From contig CP073746.1 in NCBI GenBank assembly GCA_024397995.1, positions 1,364,001 through 1,428,000 on the forward strand: a stretch of DNA of 64,000 nucleotides, read 5' to 3'. Origin of the DNA: a bacterium SCSIO 12827. GTDB lineage: Bacteria; Pseudomonadota; Alphaproteobacteria; Rhodospirillales; Casp-alpha2. Shown here piece by piece: positions 16,976 through 25,276 of this stretch. Made by a program: the position numbers and the translations under genes. The notes beneath the pieces are model-generated. The model was given only the letters and a program-made list of their open reading frames with translations, was not told where the DNA came from and did no database searches. Each line of letters starts with the position of its first letter. The stretch's first letter is position 1.

Positions 16976-17774
16976 GATAATTCTTCTCCGCAACATGGAT
17001 GAAAAAGTCCGGGTCGTTTTCCTGATAGGTTTCCTGGAAATCGCCGTAGGTCTTGATCTTTTGGAACCCGACGTCGGTCAGCAGCTTGCGCGTATAGGCC
17101 TTGCGCAGGGGAAACATGTTGAGATGGAACTGCGAGCCGTCGGGGAATGAGTAGCAAAAGCGGGCCAGACCATCGTCGATATGCTCTGGCTCGGCCGATA
17201 CCTGATCGCCGCAGTAATAGTATTTGTGCTTCGATGAAAATCCGTGATCGAGCATGCCGTCGTAATTGCGTTGATCGAGAATCAGAATGCCGTCCCATTT
17301 CAGGGCGGCATAGAATTCGGCCAGGGCCCGGCGGCGGTCGTTCTCATCGAACAGATGGGTGAACGAATTTCCCAGGCAGATGATGGCGTCGAACTTGCCG
17401 TGCACGTCTTTGTTCAGCCAGCGCCAGTCGGCATGGGCCGTGTGCAGCACGAGGTTGCGTTCGCGCGCATTTTCGAATGCCTTGGTCAGCATCTCCGCGT
17501 TGCCGTCGGCACTGGTCACGTCGAACCCGGCCTTCAGCAACTGCACGGAATGGAATCCGGTGCCGGTGGCGGCGTCGAGCACGCGATGCTTGCCGCGGGC
17601 CTTCAGGATGTCGATGAAGAATTGGCCTTCACTTCCCGCGCGGGCGTCCCAATCGATCAGTTCGTCCCATTTTTCCACAAACGTTTGGACGTACTCCCGC
17701 TGGTAGTGGTCGGTTTTGCGGGTTTCCAGCGGATTGTCGCCGAAATCCTGTTGTTCTTGATTGATGTCGTCCAT
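16968..17774 (-). CDS. Glycine/sarcosine N-methyltransferase
   Basis: 268 residues from ATG 17774, preceded by GGAGGG at good spacing; a longer in-frame ORF to 17831 lacks this signal. Features: YVQTFVEKWDELIDWDARA near the N-terminus, SAM motif I VLDAATGTGFHSVQLLKAG, acidic motif VTSADGNAEML, and CLGNSFTHLFDEND and LDQRNYDG farther on, all typical of GSMT. The enzyme methylates glycine to sarcosine and on to dimethylglycine. It is the first gene of the betaine pair; the second gene starts within its last codons. The gene is cytoplasmic, with no signal peptide. Confidence 0.91.
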   Translation of the reverse strand: MDDINQEQQDFGDNPLETRKTDHYQREYVQTFVEKWDELIDWDARAGSEGQFFIDILKARGKHRVLDAATGTGFHSVQLLKAGFDVTSADGNAEMLTKAFENARERNLVLHTAHADWRWLNKDVHGKFDAIICLGNSFTHLFDENDRRRALAEFYAALKWDGILILDQRNYDGMLDHGFSSKHKYYYCGDQVSAEPEHIDDGLARFCYSFPDGSQFHLNMFPLRKAYTRKLLTDVGFQKIKTYGDFQETYQENDPDFFIHVAEKNYHE

Positions 17775-18254
17775 TGCGGCCCTCCAAGGCGTCGTAATTG
17801 ATCTATGACCGCCTGAAAACAGACGGCGCACAGCAACGGGCGGACCCGGAAGGGCCCGCTCGAATGGTCAACGGCACGGCGCAACTCGGGGCGACAAGGC
17901 CCGGACGTGCCGAAGCGATCTGGTTTTATTTGGCGGTTGAAAGGATCCAGAACCCGGTCCGCATTATTGCGATGGGGAATCCGAAAGACGCGTTTTCCTG
18001 TTGTCGTTACCCACCCCGTAGGGGTAGCGGGACCGGTGCGATCCCGACGCGTCCACCGCCTGGACAGCAGGTTTTCATGCCCAACCAGCCTTTGCGTTCT
18101 CAGGCAAATGCCAGCATGCCGCCCACGGCCAATGGCGCAAGGGTAACAGTCGGGGAGGGGCGGATCAACCTGACCCCCGGGGAAAACCGGCCGGACAAAG
18201 GATGGGTGGGCGGCAAGGGCCGGATTACCGGGTCTTGCACGGGATGTGAAAGTT
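17775..18254 (-). other. 480-base non-coding gap upstream of the betaine operon
   Basis: No convincing gene on either strand; the open frames here have no supporting features. It holds two adjacent hairpins: ACCCC-GTA-GGGGT (18013-18025) and CGGGA with TCCCG (18028-18046). A promoter for the methyltransferase pair should lie here. I looked for glycine, SAM and SAH riboswitch signatures and did not find a convincing one. Confidence 0.5.
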
Positions 18255-20882
18255 TTATGCCGCCGCTTGATCGGCCGTTTTGGCGGTATCCAGGGCGGGA
18301 TTACAGATGCTGGCCGCCGCCTTGTCACGGGTCAGGCGGGCGGTGTCCCGGCGTTCCAACACGAACATGGCAGTCGCCGCCAGGAACGGCAGGCTCTGCA
18401 CCAACAAGGTTCCGGCGAACAGGTATAGTTCGATGATCCCCGTCGTATTGACCGCGAACAGGGCGGCCGAGCTGGCCATCAGGGCCAGGCCGATGCGGGT
18501 TTCCGTGCGCACGGGTGATGCCGGGGCGGCCTTGGTGGTTGGGCTGCCTGCCTTTTGAGCCTTGCCCTTCTGGGTCACGCTGAACGGCAGGTCCGGCACC
18601 TTGATGCCGTCATAGATGGCGCGTGCCACGGTCCATTGCAGGCTGGCGGCGGCCAGGGCGGCGCCGGCGATGCGCGCCGGGCCGATCTTGACCCGCGCCA
18701 TGTAAAGCAGCACGCAATGCAGCAGCCCGGCACCGAACGCGGCCAGGATCGGCAGGGTGAAGGGGATCGGCGGCAGCATCACGCCGACGAACAAAATGAA
18801 TGGCACCCAGGCCAGGTTGACCACGGCGGCGAGTGCGCCAACCGCGTCCGACAGCCAATGCAGCCAGCCGGTGATGTAATGGACCTTCTGCCCCCGGGTC
18901 AGGGTCTTGGCACCCGGCAGCATATGGCGCCAGTGCTTGAAGAAAATCTGTACGGCGCCGTAGGCCCAGCGATGGCGCTGTGTCTTGAACGCGCGGTAGG
19001 TGTCCGGCAGCAGACCCCAGCCATAGCGCCGGCGCGTATAATGGGCGTGGTATCCCGCCTCGAACAGGCGCAGGCCCAGTTCCGTGTCCTCGGTGATGGT
19101 GTCCGGCGACCAGCCGCCGACGGCATCGAACGCGGCGCGGCGGACCAGCAGCATGGTGCCATGGGCGATGATCGCATCGGCCTCGTTGCGCTGAACCATG
19201 CCGATGTCGAAAAAGCCCGTGTATTCGGCGTTCATGCAGCGCGCCAGCAACGAGCGTTCGCCGTCCCGGTGGTCCTGGGGGGCCTGCACCATCGCCACCT
19301 TGGGGTCGGCAAAGGCGGGCGCCAGATCGCGCAGCCATTTGGGATCGACCACATAGTCGGCGTCGAGCACGGCGAGAATTTCCGCGTCCGGGGCGACATG
19401 GGGCATGGCCGCGGTCAGGGCCCCGGCCTTGAACCCCGCGATCTTGGGGAAGTTGAGGAACTTGAAACGCGGGCCCAGTTTCACGCAATGGGCTCGCACG
19501 GGCCGCCACAGACTTTCGTCGTCCGTGTTGTTGATGATCACCACGACCTCGAAGTCCGGATAATCCAGACCGGCACAGGAATTCAGGGTCTCGATCAGCA
19601 TGTCCGGGTTTTCCCGGTAGGCGGGAATCTGGATCGATACCTTGGGCAGAGGGGCATCCGTTGGTGCGTCTTCGGCCCGCCACAGGCGCTTGGGCCGGGG
19701 GCCCAGGGTGACCTCGGCGACCTCGTCCAGCTTGCCCAGGGTAACCAGGGTCAGCGGCAGCATCAGCACCATGCCCAGGCCCCAGGCGATGGCGGATCCC
19801 ACGTTCAGGTAGTTCTCGAAGGGGTAGAGCAGCGCCACGGCCACGGCGGCGGAGAGCGCGTTGGCGGCAATTGCCATGGCCAGGGCATGGCCGAAGGTCG
19901 GCCGCCGCGTCATCAGCCACAACACGGTCATCACGGCGCCCAGGATTAGCGCCAGGATGCCCCGCCGCCATTGTTCGGGCTGTTCGACCGCGCCGGCCAG
20001 GGAGAACTTGGCAGTGCCGTCATGGTCGAACACACCCCAATAAGGGCCGACGCTTCCTTCCATGGTCTTCCAGGGTTGATCGAAGGCCTCCATCAGGTTG
20101 TAGCCGATGCCGTGGCGCGAGGCCTCGGATATGAACTGGCGGATGATGGTGGCCTGTGTCATGGGGTCGGGGCCGGCCTCGCGGTTGCGGTAGCCGCGTG
20201 ACGGCCAGCCGAATTCGGCGATGATCGCCTCCTTCCCGGGGAAGGTATCAAGCACTTCGCGGTAGCGTTCGAAAGTATAGGAAACGGCATTCTGCGCGCC
20301 GACGGCTTCCCAGTAGGGCAGCACGTGGATCGACATGAAATCAACCTCGTCGACCAGATCAGGATGGGACAGCCAGCGGTCCCAGGTTTCACCGGTGGTC
20401 ACCGGGACGGGCACGCGGGTGCGCACCTCGCGGATGATGGTGATCAATTCTTCCAGCGTCAGGTCTTCGCGGAGCAGCGTTTCGTTGCCGACGAACACGG
20501 CACGGATGTTGGAATACTTGCGCACCAAGGCGACTGCGGTCTCGATCTCCCGCCGGTTGGAGGCCTCGTCGCGGCCCAGCCAGATGCCGAGCATCACCTC
20601 GATCCCGCGGTCCTTGGCAAGCGCGGGCACCTGCGCCTGAATGCCGCTGACCGTGTAGGTGCGCACGGACCGGGATACGGGTTTGATGACGTCCAGGGCG
20701 TGGGCCAGTTCACGCAAGGTTGCCGACCGCCCGAACCAGACTTCGCGCGGGGCGCCGATGTTGAAGGACATGGATTGCACCTTGCCCGTCACGTCGGGCA
20801 GCACGGCCGTTTCCAAGGTCGTGGCCCAGGCCAACCCATGCAGGACGGCGGCGACCAGGGCCGCCGCGAGAACGTTCTTCAT
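18255..20882 (-). CDS. Glycoside hydrolase 17 / glycosyltransferase 2 fusion, beta-glucan synthase-like (NdvC type)
   Basis: 875 residues. After a signal-like N-terminus, residues about 35-290 are a GH17-type barrel with the acid/base candidate E134 (VGNETLL) and nucleophile candidate E223 (IAEFGWPSRG). Membrane segments follow at about 308-325, 333-353 and 363-383. Residues about 412-660 are a family 2 glycosyltransferase with LDAD (D507, D509), TEDTE (E598, D599) and QRHRW (635-639), the hallmarks of processive beta-glycan synthases. More membrane segments and a charged tail finish the protein. This is the arrangement of Bradyrhizobium NdvC, which acts in cyclic beta-1,3/1,6-glucan synthesis in the periplasm, an osmotic-adaptation polymer. 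The single polypeptide could polymerise and remodel or cyclise the chain. Confidence 0.85.
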   Translation of the reverse strand: MKNVLAAALVAAVLHGLAWATTLETAVLPDVTGKVQSMSFNIGAPREVWFGRSATLRELAHALDVIKPVSRSVRTYTVSGIQAQVPALAKDRGIEVMLGIWLGRDEASNRREIETAVALVRKYSNIRAVFVGNETLLREDLTLEELITIIREVRTRVPVPVTTGETWDRWLSHPDLVDEVDFMSIHVLPYWEAVGAQNAVSYTFERYREVLDTFPGKEAIIAEFGWPSRGYRNREAGPDPMTQATIIRQFISEASRHGIGYNLMEAFDQPWKTMEGSVGPYWGVFDHDGTAKFSLAGAVEQPEQWRRGILALILGAVMTVLWLMTRRPTFGHALAMAIAANALSAAVAVALLYPFENYLNVGSAIAWGLGMVLMLPLTLVTLGKLDEVAEVTLGPRPKRLWRAEDAPTDAPLPKVSIQIPAYRENPDMLIETLNSCAGLDYPDFEVVVIINNTDDESLWRPVRAHCVKLGPRFKFLNFPKIAGFKAGALTAAMPHVAPDAEILAVLDADYVVDPKWLRDLAPAFADPKVAMVQAPQDHRDGERSLLARCMNAEYTGFFDIGMVQRNEADAIIAHGTMLLVRRAAFDAVGGWSPDTITEDTELGLRLFEAGYHAHYTRRRYGWGLLPDTYRAFKTQRHRWAYGAVQIFFKHWRHMLPGAKTLTRGQKVHYITGWLHWLSDAVGALAAVVNLAWVPFILFVGVMLPPIPFTLPILAAFGAGLLHCVLLYMARVKIGPARIAGAALAAASLQWTVARAIYDGIKVPDLPFSVTQKGKAQKAGSPTTKAAPASPVRTETRIGLALMASSAALFAVNTTGIIELYLFAGTLLVQSLPFLAATAMFVLERRDTARLTRDKAAASICNPALDTAKTADQAAA

Positions 20883-21137
20883 CTTATTTCAGGCACCCAA
20901 GAGCGGTAACGCGGTTGAACCGCTTCACGCGGCGCTTCCGGGCCGCACGGCAGAACGACGGATACTTAAGGCGCGCTGTACCCCGCGCAAGGGGCGGTGA
21001 GGCGACACTGCCGGAGTTTCAGGCTCTTTTGGTCACCACGGCGCAGAGATTGCGCCAGTTTGCACCTGCGAACAAGAGGCAGAATTCACAAATTTTCAAT
21101 CACCCGTAACGGCAGCCGGGAGCAAACGAAACGGACG

Positions 21138-22538
21138 TTAAGCTTTCGTTTCCATGAGCTTGACGAGTTCGGGAATGCTGGCCGCGGTCTCCAGGGACAT
21201 CAGGCCGTCGAACAGCGGGCGCAGGCTGCCATGAGGCAGGGCCCGGCCGGCGCAATCTTCGAATTTGTCCCACAGTTCGTCCCGCGACATGGTGTTGTCG
21301 CCGCTGCGTCCGATGAGGTTCGACACGGTTTCCGAAAGCTTGCGCCCGTCCTTCAGGGTGACGATGACTTCCGCCCCCCAATTGTCCTTGTCGTCGCCGT
21401 CCAGGTCGGGGTGGGGGCGTGCCGTGGTGACCGCGACCAGGCGTCTGACGGCATCCTCGCGGAAGGCGTCACCCTCGAAGTCCTTCAGCTTCACGGTGCC
21501 GTCCAGAAGCGCGCGCGCGACTGTGTATTGGACCGAGAACTTGGCTTCCAGCTCGCTATCGGGCATCGGCGTGTTGGTATGCCTGAGGCGCCGTTGATGC
21601 GGCATGATCTCGATTCCCGCGACGGCTTCGGCCGGGATGTCATGCTTGCCGGCCAAACGCTGCATGGCGGTGATGCATTGATGGGTCGATCCGCAGCAAG
21701 GGAATTGCTTGATCGCCAGGTCCTCGGCCTCGATCGCCCAGGGGCCGTTGTCCCAGCCGTCCAGCAGGCGTTCGGCGGCATAGGTGCCGGGGCCGTTGAA
21801 GACCTCGAAAAAGCCCTGATGGTGTTCCATGGCTCCGGGGTTGGCGTCATGGCCCTGTTCGGCCAGCAGCACGGCCAGTACGCCGGACCGTGCCGAATGA
21901 CCGACATGCAGCGGCTTGGTCATGGTGCCGAAATTGGCCTTCAGGCCGCTTGCCATGGACGCCGCCATGGCCAGCGCCATGGCCGTCTGTTCCGTGGACA
22001 GGCCGATCAGACGCGCCGCACCCGCGACGGTTCCGAAAATGCCCAGCGTCGCGGTCGGGTGCCAGCCCTTGTCGTAGTGATGGGGGTGGACGGCACGGGC
22101 CAGGCGCATTTCCGCCTCCAGCCCGACGGCGTAGGCGGTGATCAGGCTTTGGCCGGAAAGCCCCCGGTCTTCGGCCAGGGCGAACAGGGGGGCGACCAGC
22201 GGCACCGACTGATGGCCGCCGAACACGGAGGAGAAATCGTCGAAATCAAGCGCGTGTGACGCGATGCCGTTGACGAAGGCGGCGTCGAGCGCGCTGGTCC
22301 GGCGTCCCGTGCCGAACACCAGTGCCGAACCCGGCGCCGTGGCGACGCCCGGCGTACCGAGGGCGATCTGCGTGCTGGCTTCGGGCAGGCCCGCCAGGGT
22401 CACGCCGACGGTATCGGTGATGCCCAGTTTGGCGAGCCACAGACCCTTTTCGGAAATCACCTTGGGGTCGTAGCCGATGATACGCTCCGCCAAACGCGTC
22501 AAAAGCGCGCGCTGGTCCGTTGCGGAAATATTGTTCAT
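21138..22538 (-). CDS. MmgE/PrpD family protein
   Basis: 466 residues, matching the MmgE/PrpD family (2-methylcitrate dehydratase-like and related enzymes). Family features include NGIASHALDFDDF near residue 90, VGLEAEMRLARAVHPHHYDKGWHPTATLG around 140-170, and KANFGTMTKPLHVGHSARSG around 200-220. The substrate is not predictable: many members act on citrate-like acids or aconitate-like isomers, and others are uncharacterised. No methylcitrate-cycle genes are near. The intergenic stretch 20883-21137 between it and the glucan synthase has no gene I can support. Confidence 0.85.
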   Translation of the reverse strand: MNNISATDQRALLTRLAERIIGYDPKVISEKGLWLAKLGITDTVGVTLAGLPEASTQIALGTPGVATAPGSALVFGTGRRTSALDAAFVNGIASHALDFDDFSSVFGGHQSVPLVAPLFALAEDRGLSGQSLITAYAVGLEAEMRLARAVHPHHYDKGWHPTATLGIFGTVAGAARLIGLSTEQTAMALAMAASMASGLKANFGTMTKPLHVGHSARSGVLAVLLAEQGHDANPGAMEHHQGFFEVFNGPGTYAAERLLDGWDNGPWAIEAEDLAIKQFPCCGSTHQCITAMQRLAGKHDIPAEAVAGIEIMPHQRRLRHTNTPMPDSELEAKFSVQYTVARALLDGTVKLKDFEGDAFREDAVRRLVAVTTARPHPDLDGDDKDNWGAEVIVTLKDGRKLSETVSNLIGRSGDNTMSRDELWDKFEDCAGRALPHGSLRPLFDGLMSLETAASIPELVKLMETKA

Positions 22539-22619
22539 GGTTGCCTCATCCCTTTATCGCCGGGTTTTTAAGCCCGTGCGCCTCCCTTGATTGTATACAA
22601 TATCAAGGTGCGGCCGGCG

Positions 22620-23540
22620 TCAATCCTCGCCGATCCTCTGGGGATCGAATGGCGTCGACTGATAGACCATGTTGATCCAGTTGCCGAACAGGATGTGAGC
22701 ATAGGCGCGCCAGCGGTTGACCGGCGTCTTGGCCGGGTCGTTGCCGGGGTAGTAGTTGGCGGGGACCTGAATGTCCGCGCCCTTTTCGGCATCACGGCGG
22801 TATTCGGCGTCCAGCGTGTCGGAATCGTATTCCAGATGATTGAACATGTGGACGTGATTGAGCTTGTGGTCGTGGACGAGGGCGATGCCCGTGGCCGCCC
22901 CCTCCATGAGGATTTCCAACTGTGGGAAGGGCTTGAGGTCGGCGGCGTGATTTTCCGTGTGGCGTGACACGGGAATGTTCAGGCTGTCGTTCAGGCCCCG
23001 GCACAGTTCCGACGCGGTGTTGAGCACCTGGTGTTCGAACACACCGAACGCCTTGTGCGGCAACTGATACTTGGGAATGCCGTAGAAATGGTGAAGCGCC
23101 GCCTGAGCACCCCAGCACAGGTTGAACAGGCTGTGCACATTGCCCCGCGACCAGTCGAAGATCTGGCACAGTTCATCCCAATAGGTGACGGCTTCGAACG
23201 GCAGTTGTTCGATGGGGGCGCCAGTGACGATCAGCCCGTCGAACTTCTGGTCCGTGACCTGGGTCCACGGATGATAGAAGTCGATCATGTGCTGTTCGTC
23301 GACGGTCTTGGGTTTGTGCGTCGTCAGCGCCAACAGATGCATCTCGATCTGCAGGGGTGTCGCGCCCAGCACGCGGGCCAACTGGGTTTCCGTCTTCTGC
23401 TTCAACGGCATCAGGTTCAGCACCGCGATGCGCAGCGGGCGAATATCCTGAAGCATCGCCTGGTCATCGCCGATGATCGGCACGCCCTCTTTTTCCAGGA
23501 CGGCGCGGGCGGGAAGGTCTGACGGAATCTTGATCGGCAT
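22620..23540 (-). CDS. metA: Homoserine O-acyltransferase, MetA family; predicted acetyl-CoA specific
   Basis: 306 residues from ATG 23540, chosen because family proteins begin MPIKIP; the longer open frame upstream is unsupported. Catalytic residues are visible at their canonical numbers: C142 (FNLCWGAQAALH), H235 and E237 (MFNHLEYDSD). The residue known to select the acyl donor, position 111, is Glu (TGAPIEQLPF). Glu111 marks acetyl-CoA users (Bacillus cereus type), Gly marks succinyl-CoA users. The protein should therefore make O-acetylhomoserine, the activated precursor for methionine. It lies 77 bases after an unknown P-loop gene. No SAM-II riboswitch was recognised in that gap. Confidence 0.93.
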   Translation of the reverse strand: MPIKIPSDLPARAVLEKEGVPIIGDDQAMLQDIRPLRIAVLNLMPLKQKTETQLARVLGATPLQIEMHLLALTTHKPKTVDEQHMIDFYHPWTQVTDQKFDGLIVTGAPIEQLPFEAVTYWDELCQIFDWSRGNVHSLFNLCWGAQAALHHFYGIPKYQLPHKAFGVFEHQVLNTASELCRGLNDSLNIPVSRHTENHAADLKPFPQLEILMEGAATGIALVHDHKLNHVHMFNHLEYDSDTLDAEYRRDAEKGADIQVPANYYPGNDPAKTPVNRWRAYAHILFGNWINMVYQSTPFDPQRIGED

Positions 23541-23617
23541 GGCGGCCTGTCCGGCGTTGGTTTCAGGTTGGGTCTGTACGTGTTTGGTGCGGTGCCGCGG
23601 GCGCGGCGGAGACGGTA

Positions 23618-24595
23618 TTAGAAATCCAATGCCCGGCGTTGGGCGCGGGCAAGGCATGCGTTCACATAGTGTGTGGCATTGGCCGCTGCAACCTCGTTGT
23701 CGGCGGATTGGGCGCGCATGGTTTCCAGCACCCGCCACAAAATTTTGTTGGCGTCAGGCACCAATTGACCCTGGGGCGGGTCGGTGAACAGGTCGGCGAC
23801 GTCGATGGTGAAGCCGTATTTTTCCGCCATCCGGGCATAGCGCGGCTTGCGGTCCTGGACCAGGGCGGGGAACAGGGTGCGGGCAAAATCCTTGGGCCCG
23901 ACACCCTTGCCGTCGGCAGGTTGGCCGGCCAGGTGCTTTTCGATAAACGAGGGGTAATAGAACAGGGGCTTGGGGTCGCTCTCGGCGCGTTCCTTCAGCG
24001 CATCCTCGTCGGTTTTACCGGCCCGGATATAGAGGATCAGGGTATCGGCGCGGAGTGCCGTGATCACGGGGTCGTCGGGATCGTCCAGATCGACGATTTC
24101 GCACAGGCTGCCCGAGGCATCGTTGATGAAATCCTTGCAGCGGTAGATTTCCCAGGCCTTGGCGATGAAGTGACCGGTGTCCTTCATGGCTTCCTGTTCG
24201 CCCCAGCGATAAAGTCCCTGGCGCTTCAGGAACGTGGCCTTGTCCAGGCCGCCTTCGGCAGGGTCACCGTACATGCCCAGGAACGTGGATACGGGATCCA
24301 GGTTGTCGACGCTGATGTTGTGGTTGATGTAGATGGAATCCGAGCGCAGGAGGTTGGCCACGAACCTGTCCTGCATGTGCATGATCTTGTACTTGATGTT
24401 GTCCAGGATGTGTTCGGCGAGGTAGCGCGTGCCGATGCGGTAGTCGGCCGAATAGTGATACCAGTCCGCATGGCGGCGCAGGCTGGTGGACAGCATGGTT
24501 TTGCCCACGCCGGACATGCCCAGCAGCGTGATCGCGTGGGGCAGTTGGCGGAACGCCTCGAAATCGTTGAGATATGCTTCAGAACTCATGCCCAT
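23618..24595 (-). CDS. P-loop ATPase of unknown function
   Basis: 325 residues with a clear Walker A, GMSGVGKT (residues 26-33), close to the N-terminus in an otherwise soluble protein. Other recurring segments include SADYRIGTRYLAEHILDNIKY, DPVSTFLGMYG, SGSLCEIVDLDDPDD and RADTLILYIRAG. Start could be ATG 24595 or 24589. I recognise the nucleotide-binding site but not the family; a kinase-like NTPase is possible. It is followed by metA after 77 bases on the same strand, so the two may share a transcript. No partner gene reveals its job. Confidence 0.75.
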   Translation of the reverse strand: MGMSSEAYLNDFEAFRQLPHAITLLGMSGVGKTMLSTSLRRHADWYHYSADYRIGTRYLAEHILDNIKYKIMHMQDRFVANLLRSDSIYINHNISVDNLDPVSTFLGMYGDPAEGGLDKATFLKRQGLYRWGEQEAMKDTGHFIAKAWEIYRCKDFINDASGSLCEIVDLDDPDDPVITALRADTLILYIRAGKTDEDALKERAESDPKPLFYYPSFIEKHLAGQPADGKGVGPKDFARTLFPALVQDRKPRYARMAEKYGFTIDVADLFTDPPQGQLVPDANKILWRVLETMRAQSADNEVAAANATHYVNACLARAQRRALDF

Positions 24596-24780
24596 GGTTT
24601 GGCGTGCGGCGTTTCGCTTGTAAAGAGCTTTGATTGCGCCCTGGCCCGCAAAAATTAATTCCAGGCCCCCGTGGGTGGAGTGCTAAGCTTGTGTCAGGAT
24701 AAATATGGCGTCCGGGACCGCGAAACTGCGGGAAACCGACCGGAACGCCTCGACCAGCAAACACCGAACGGGAGGATTTC

Positions 24781-25260
24781 ATGCTGAAAGCCTTGAACAT
24801 TGATCCGGGCAAATGCACGGGCTGTCTGCAGTGCGAACTTGCCTGCTCTTTCGAAAACGAGGGCGTGTTCAATCCGTCCAAGTCACGGATCAAGGTCTTC
24901 AATTTCCACGACCAGGGCCGCTTCGTGCCTTATACCTGCACGCAATGCGACGAGGCCTGGTGCATGCACGCCTGTCCGGTCGACGCCATATCCCTGAACA
25001 AGTTGACCGGGGCCAAAGAGGTCAACGACAACCTCTGCGTCGGCTGCAAGGTCTGCACCATCGCCTGTCCCTTCGGCACGGTGAACTACAACTCCGCCAC
25101 CGGCAAGGTCATCAAGTGCGACCTGTGCGGCGGCGATCCGGAATGCGCCAAGGCCTGCCCGACCGACGCCATCACCTATGTGGACGCCGATTGGACCGGC
25201 TTGGACAAGATGCGCAAATGGGCGGCCAAGACCGACGCCGGCCAGCAAGCCGCGCACTGA
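24781..25260 (+). CDS. aorA: Ferredoxin-type electron transfer subunit with four [4Fe-4S] motifs (AorA-like)
   Basis: 159 residues with 16 cysteines in four motifs: CTGCLQCELAC, CTQCDEAWCMHAC, CVGCKVCTIAC and CDLCGGDPECAKAC, enough for four [4Fe-4S] clusters. Such HycB/CooF-like subunits shuttle electrons between oxidoreductases. It is the first gene of a set with the tungsten oxidoreductase (16 bases on) and an FAD reductase, as in the Aromatoleum aromaticum AorABC enzyme, where the AorA chain links AorB and AorC. GGGAGGA precedes the ATG. Confidence 0.88.
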   Translation: MLKALNIDPGKCTGCLQCELACSFENEGVFNPSKSRIKVFNFHDQGRFVPYTCTQCDEAWCMHACPVDAISLNKLTGAKEVNDNLCVGCKVCTIACPFGTVNYNSATGKVIKCDLCGGDPECAKACPTDAITYVDADWTGLDKMRKWAAKTDAGQQAAH

Positions 25261-25276
25261 AGGGGAGGACAATGTC

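Noticed and set aside
17775-18254. Glycine, SAM or SAH riboswitch upstream of GSMT
   Set aside because: None of the conserved core sequences could be located by eye on the minus strand; only generic stems are visible.
17798-18436. 212-codon plus-strand frame upstream of the betaine genes
   Set aside because: No domain or ribosome-binding support, runs into the antisense of the glucan synthase gene, and composition is that of non-coding GC-rich DNA.
20915-21109. Small plus-strand frame between the glucan synthase and PrpD-like genes
   Set aside because: No start signal or family; it reads across the intergenic region and into an antisense frame.
23541-23617. SAM-II (metA) riboswitch before metA
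   Set aside because: The 77-base gap lacks the known conserved pseudoknot signatures.
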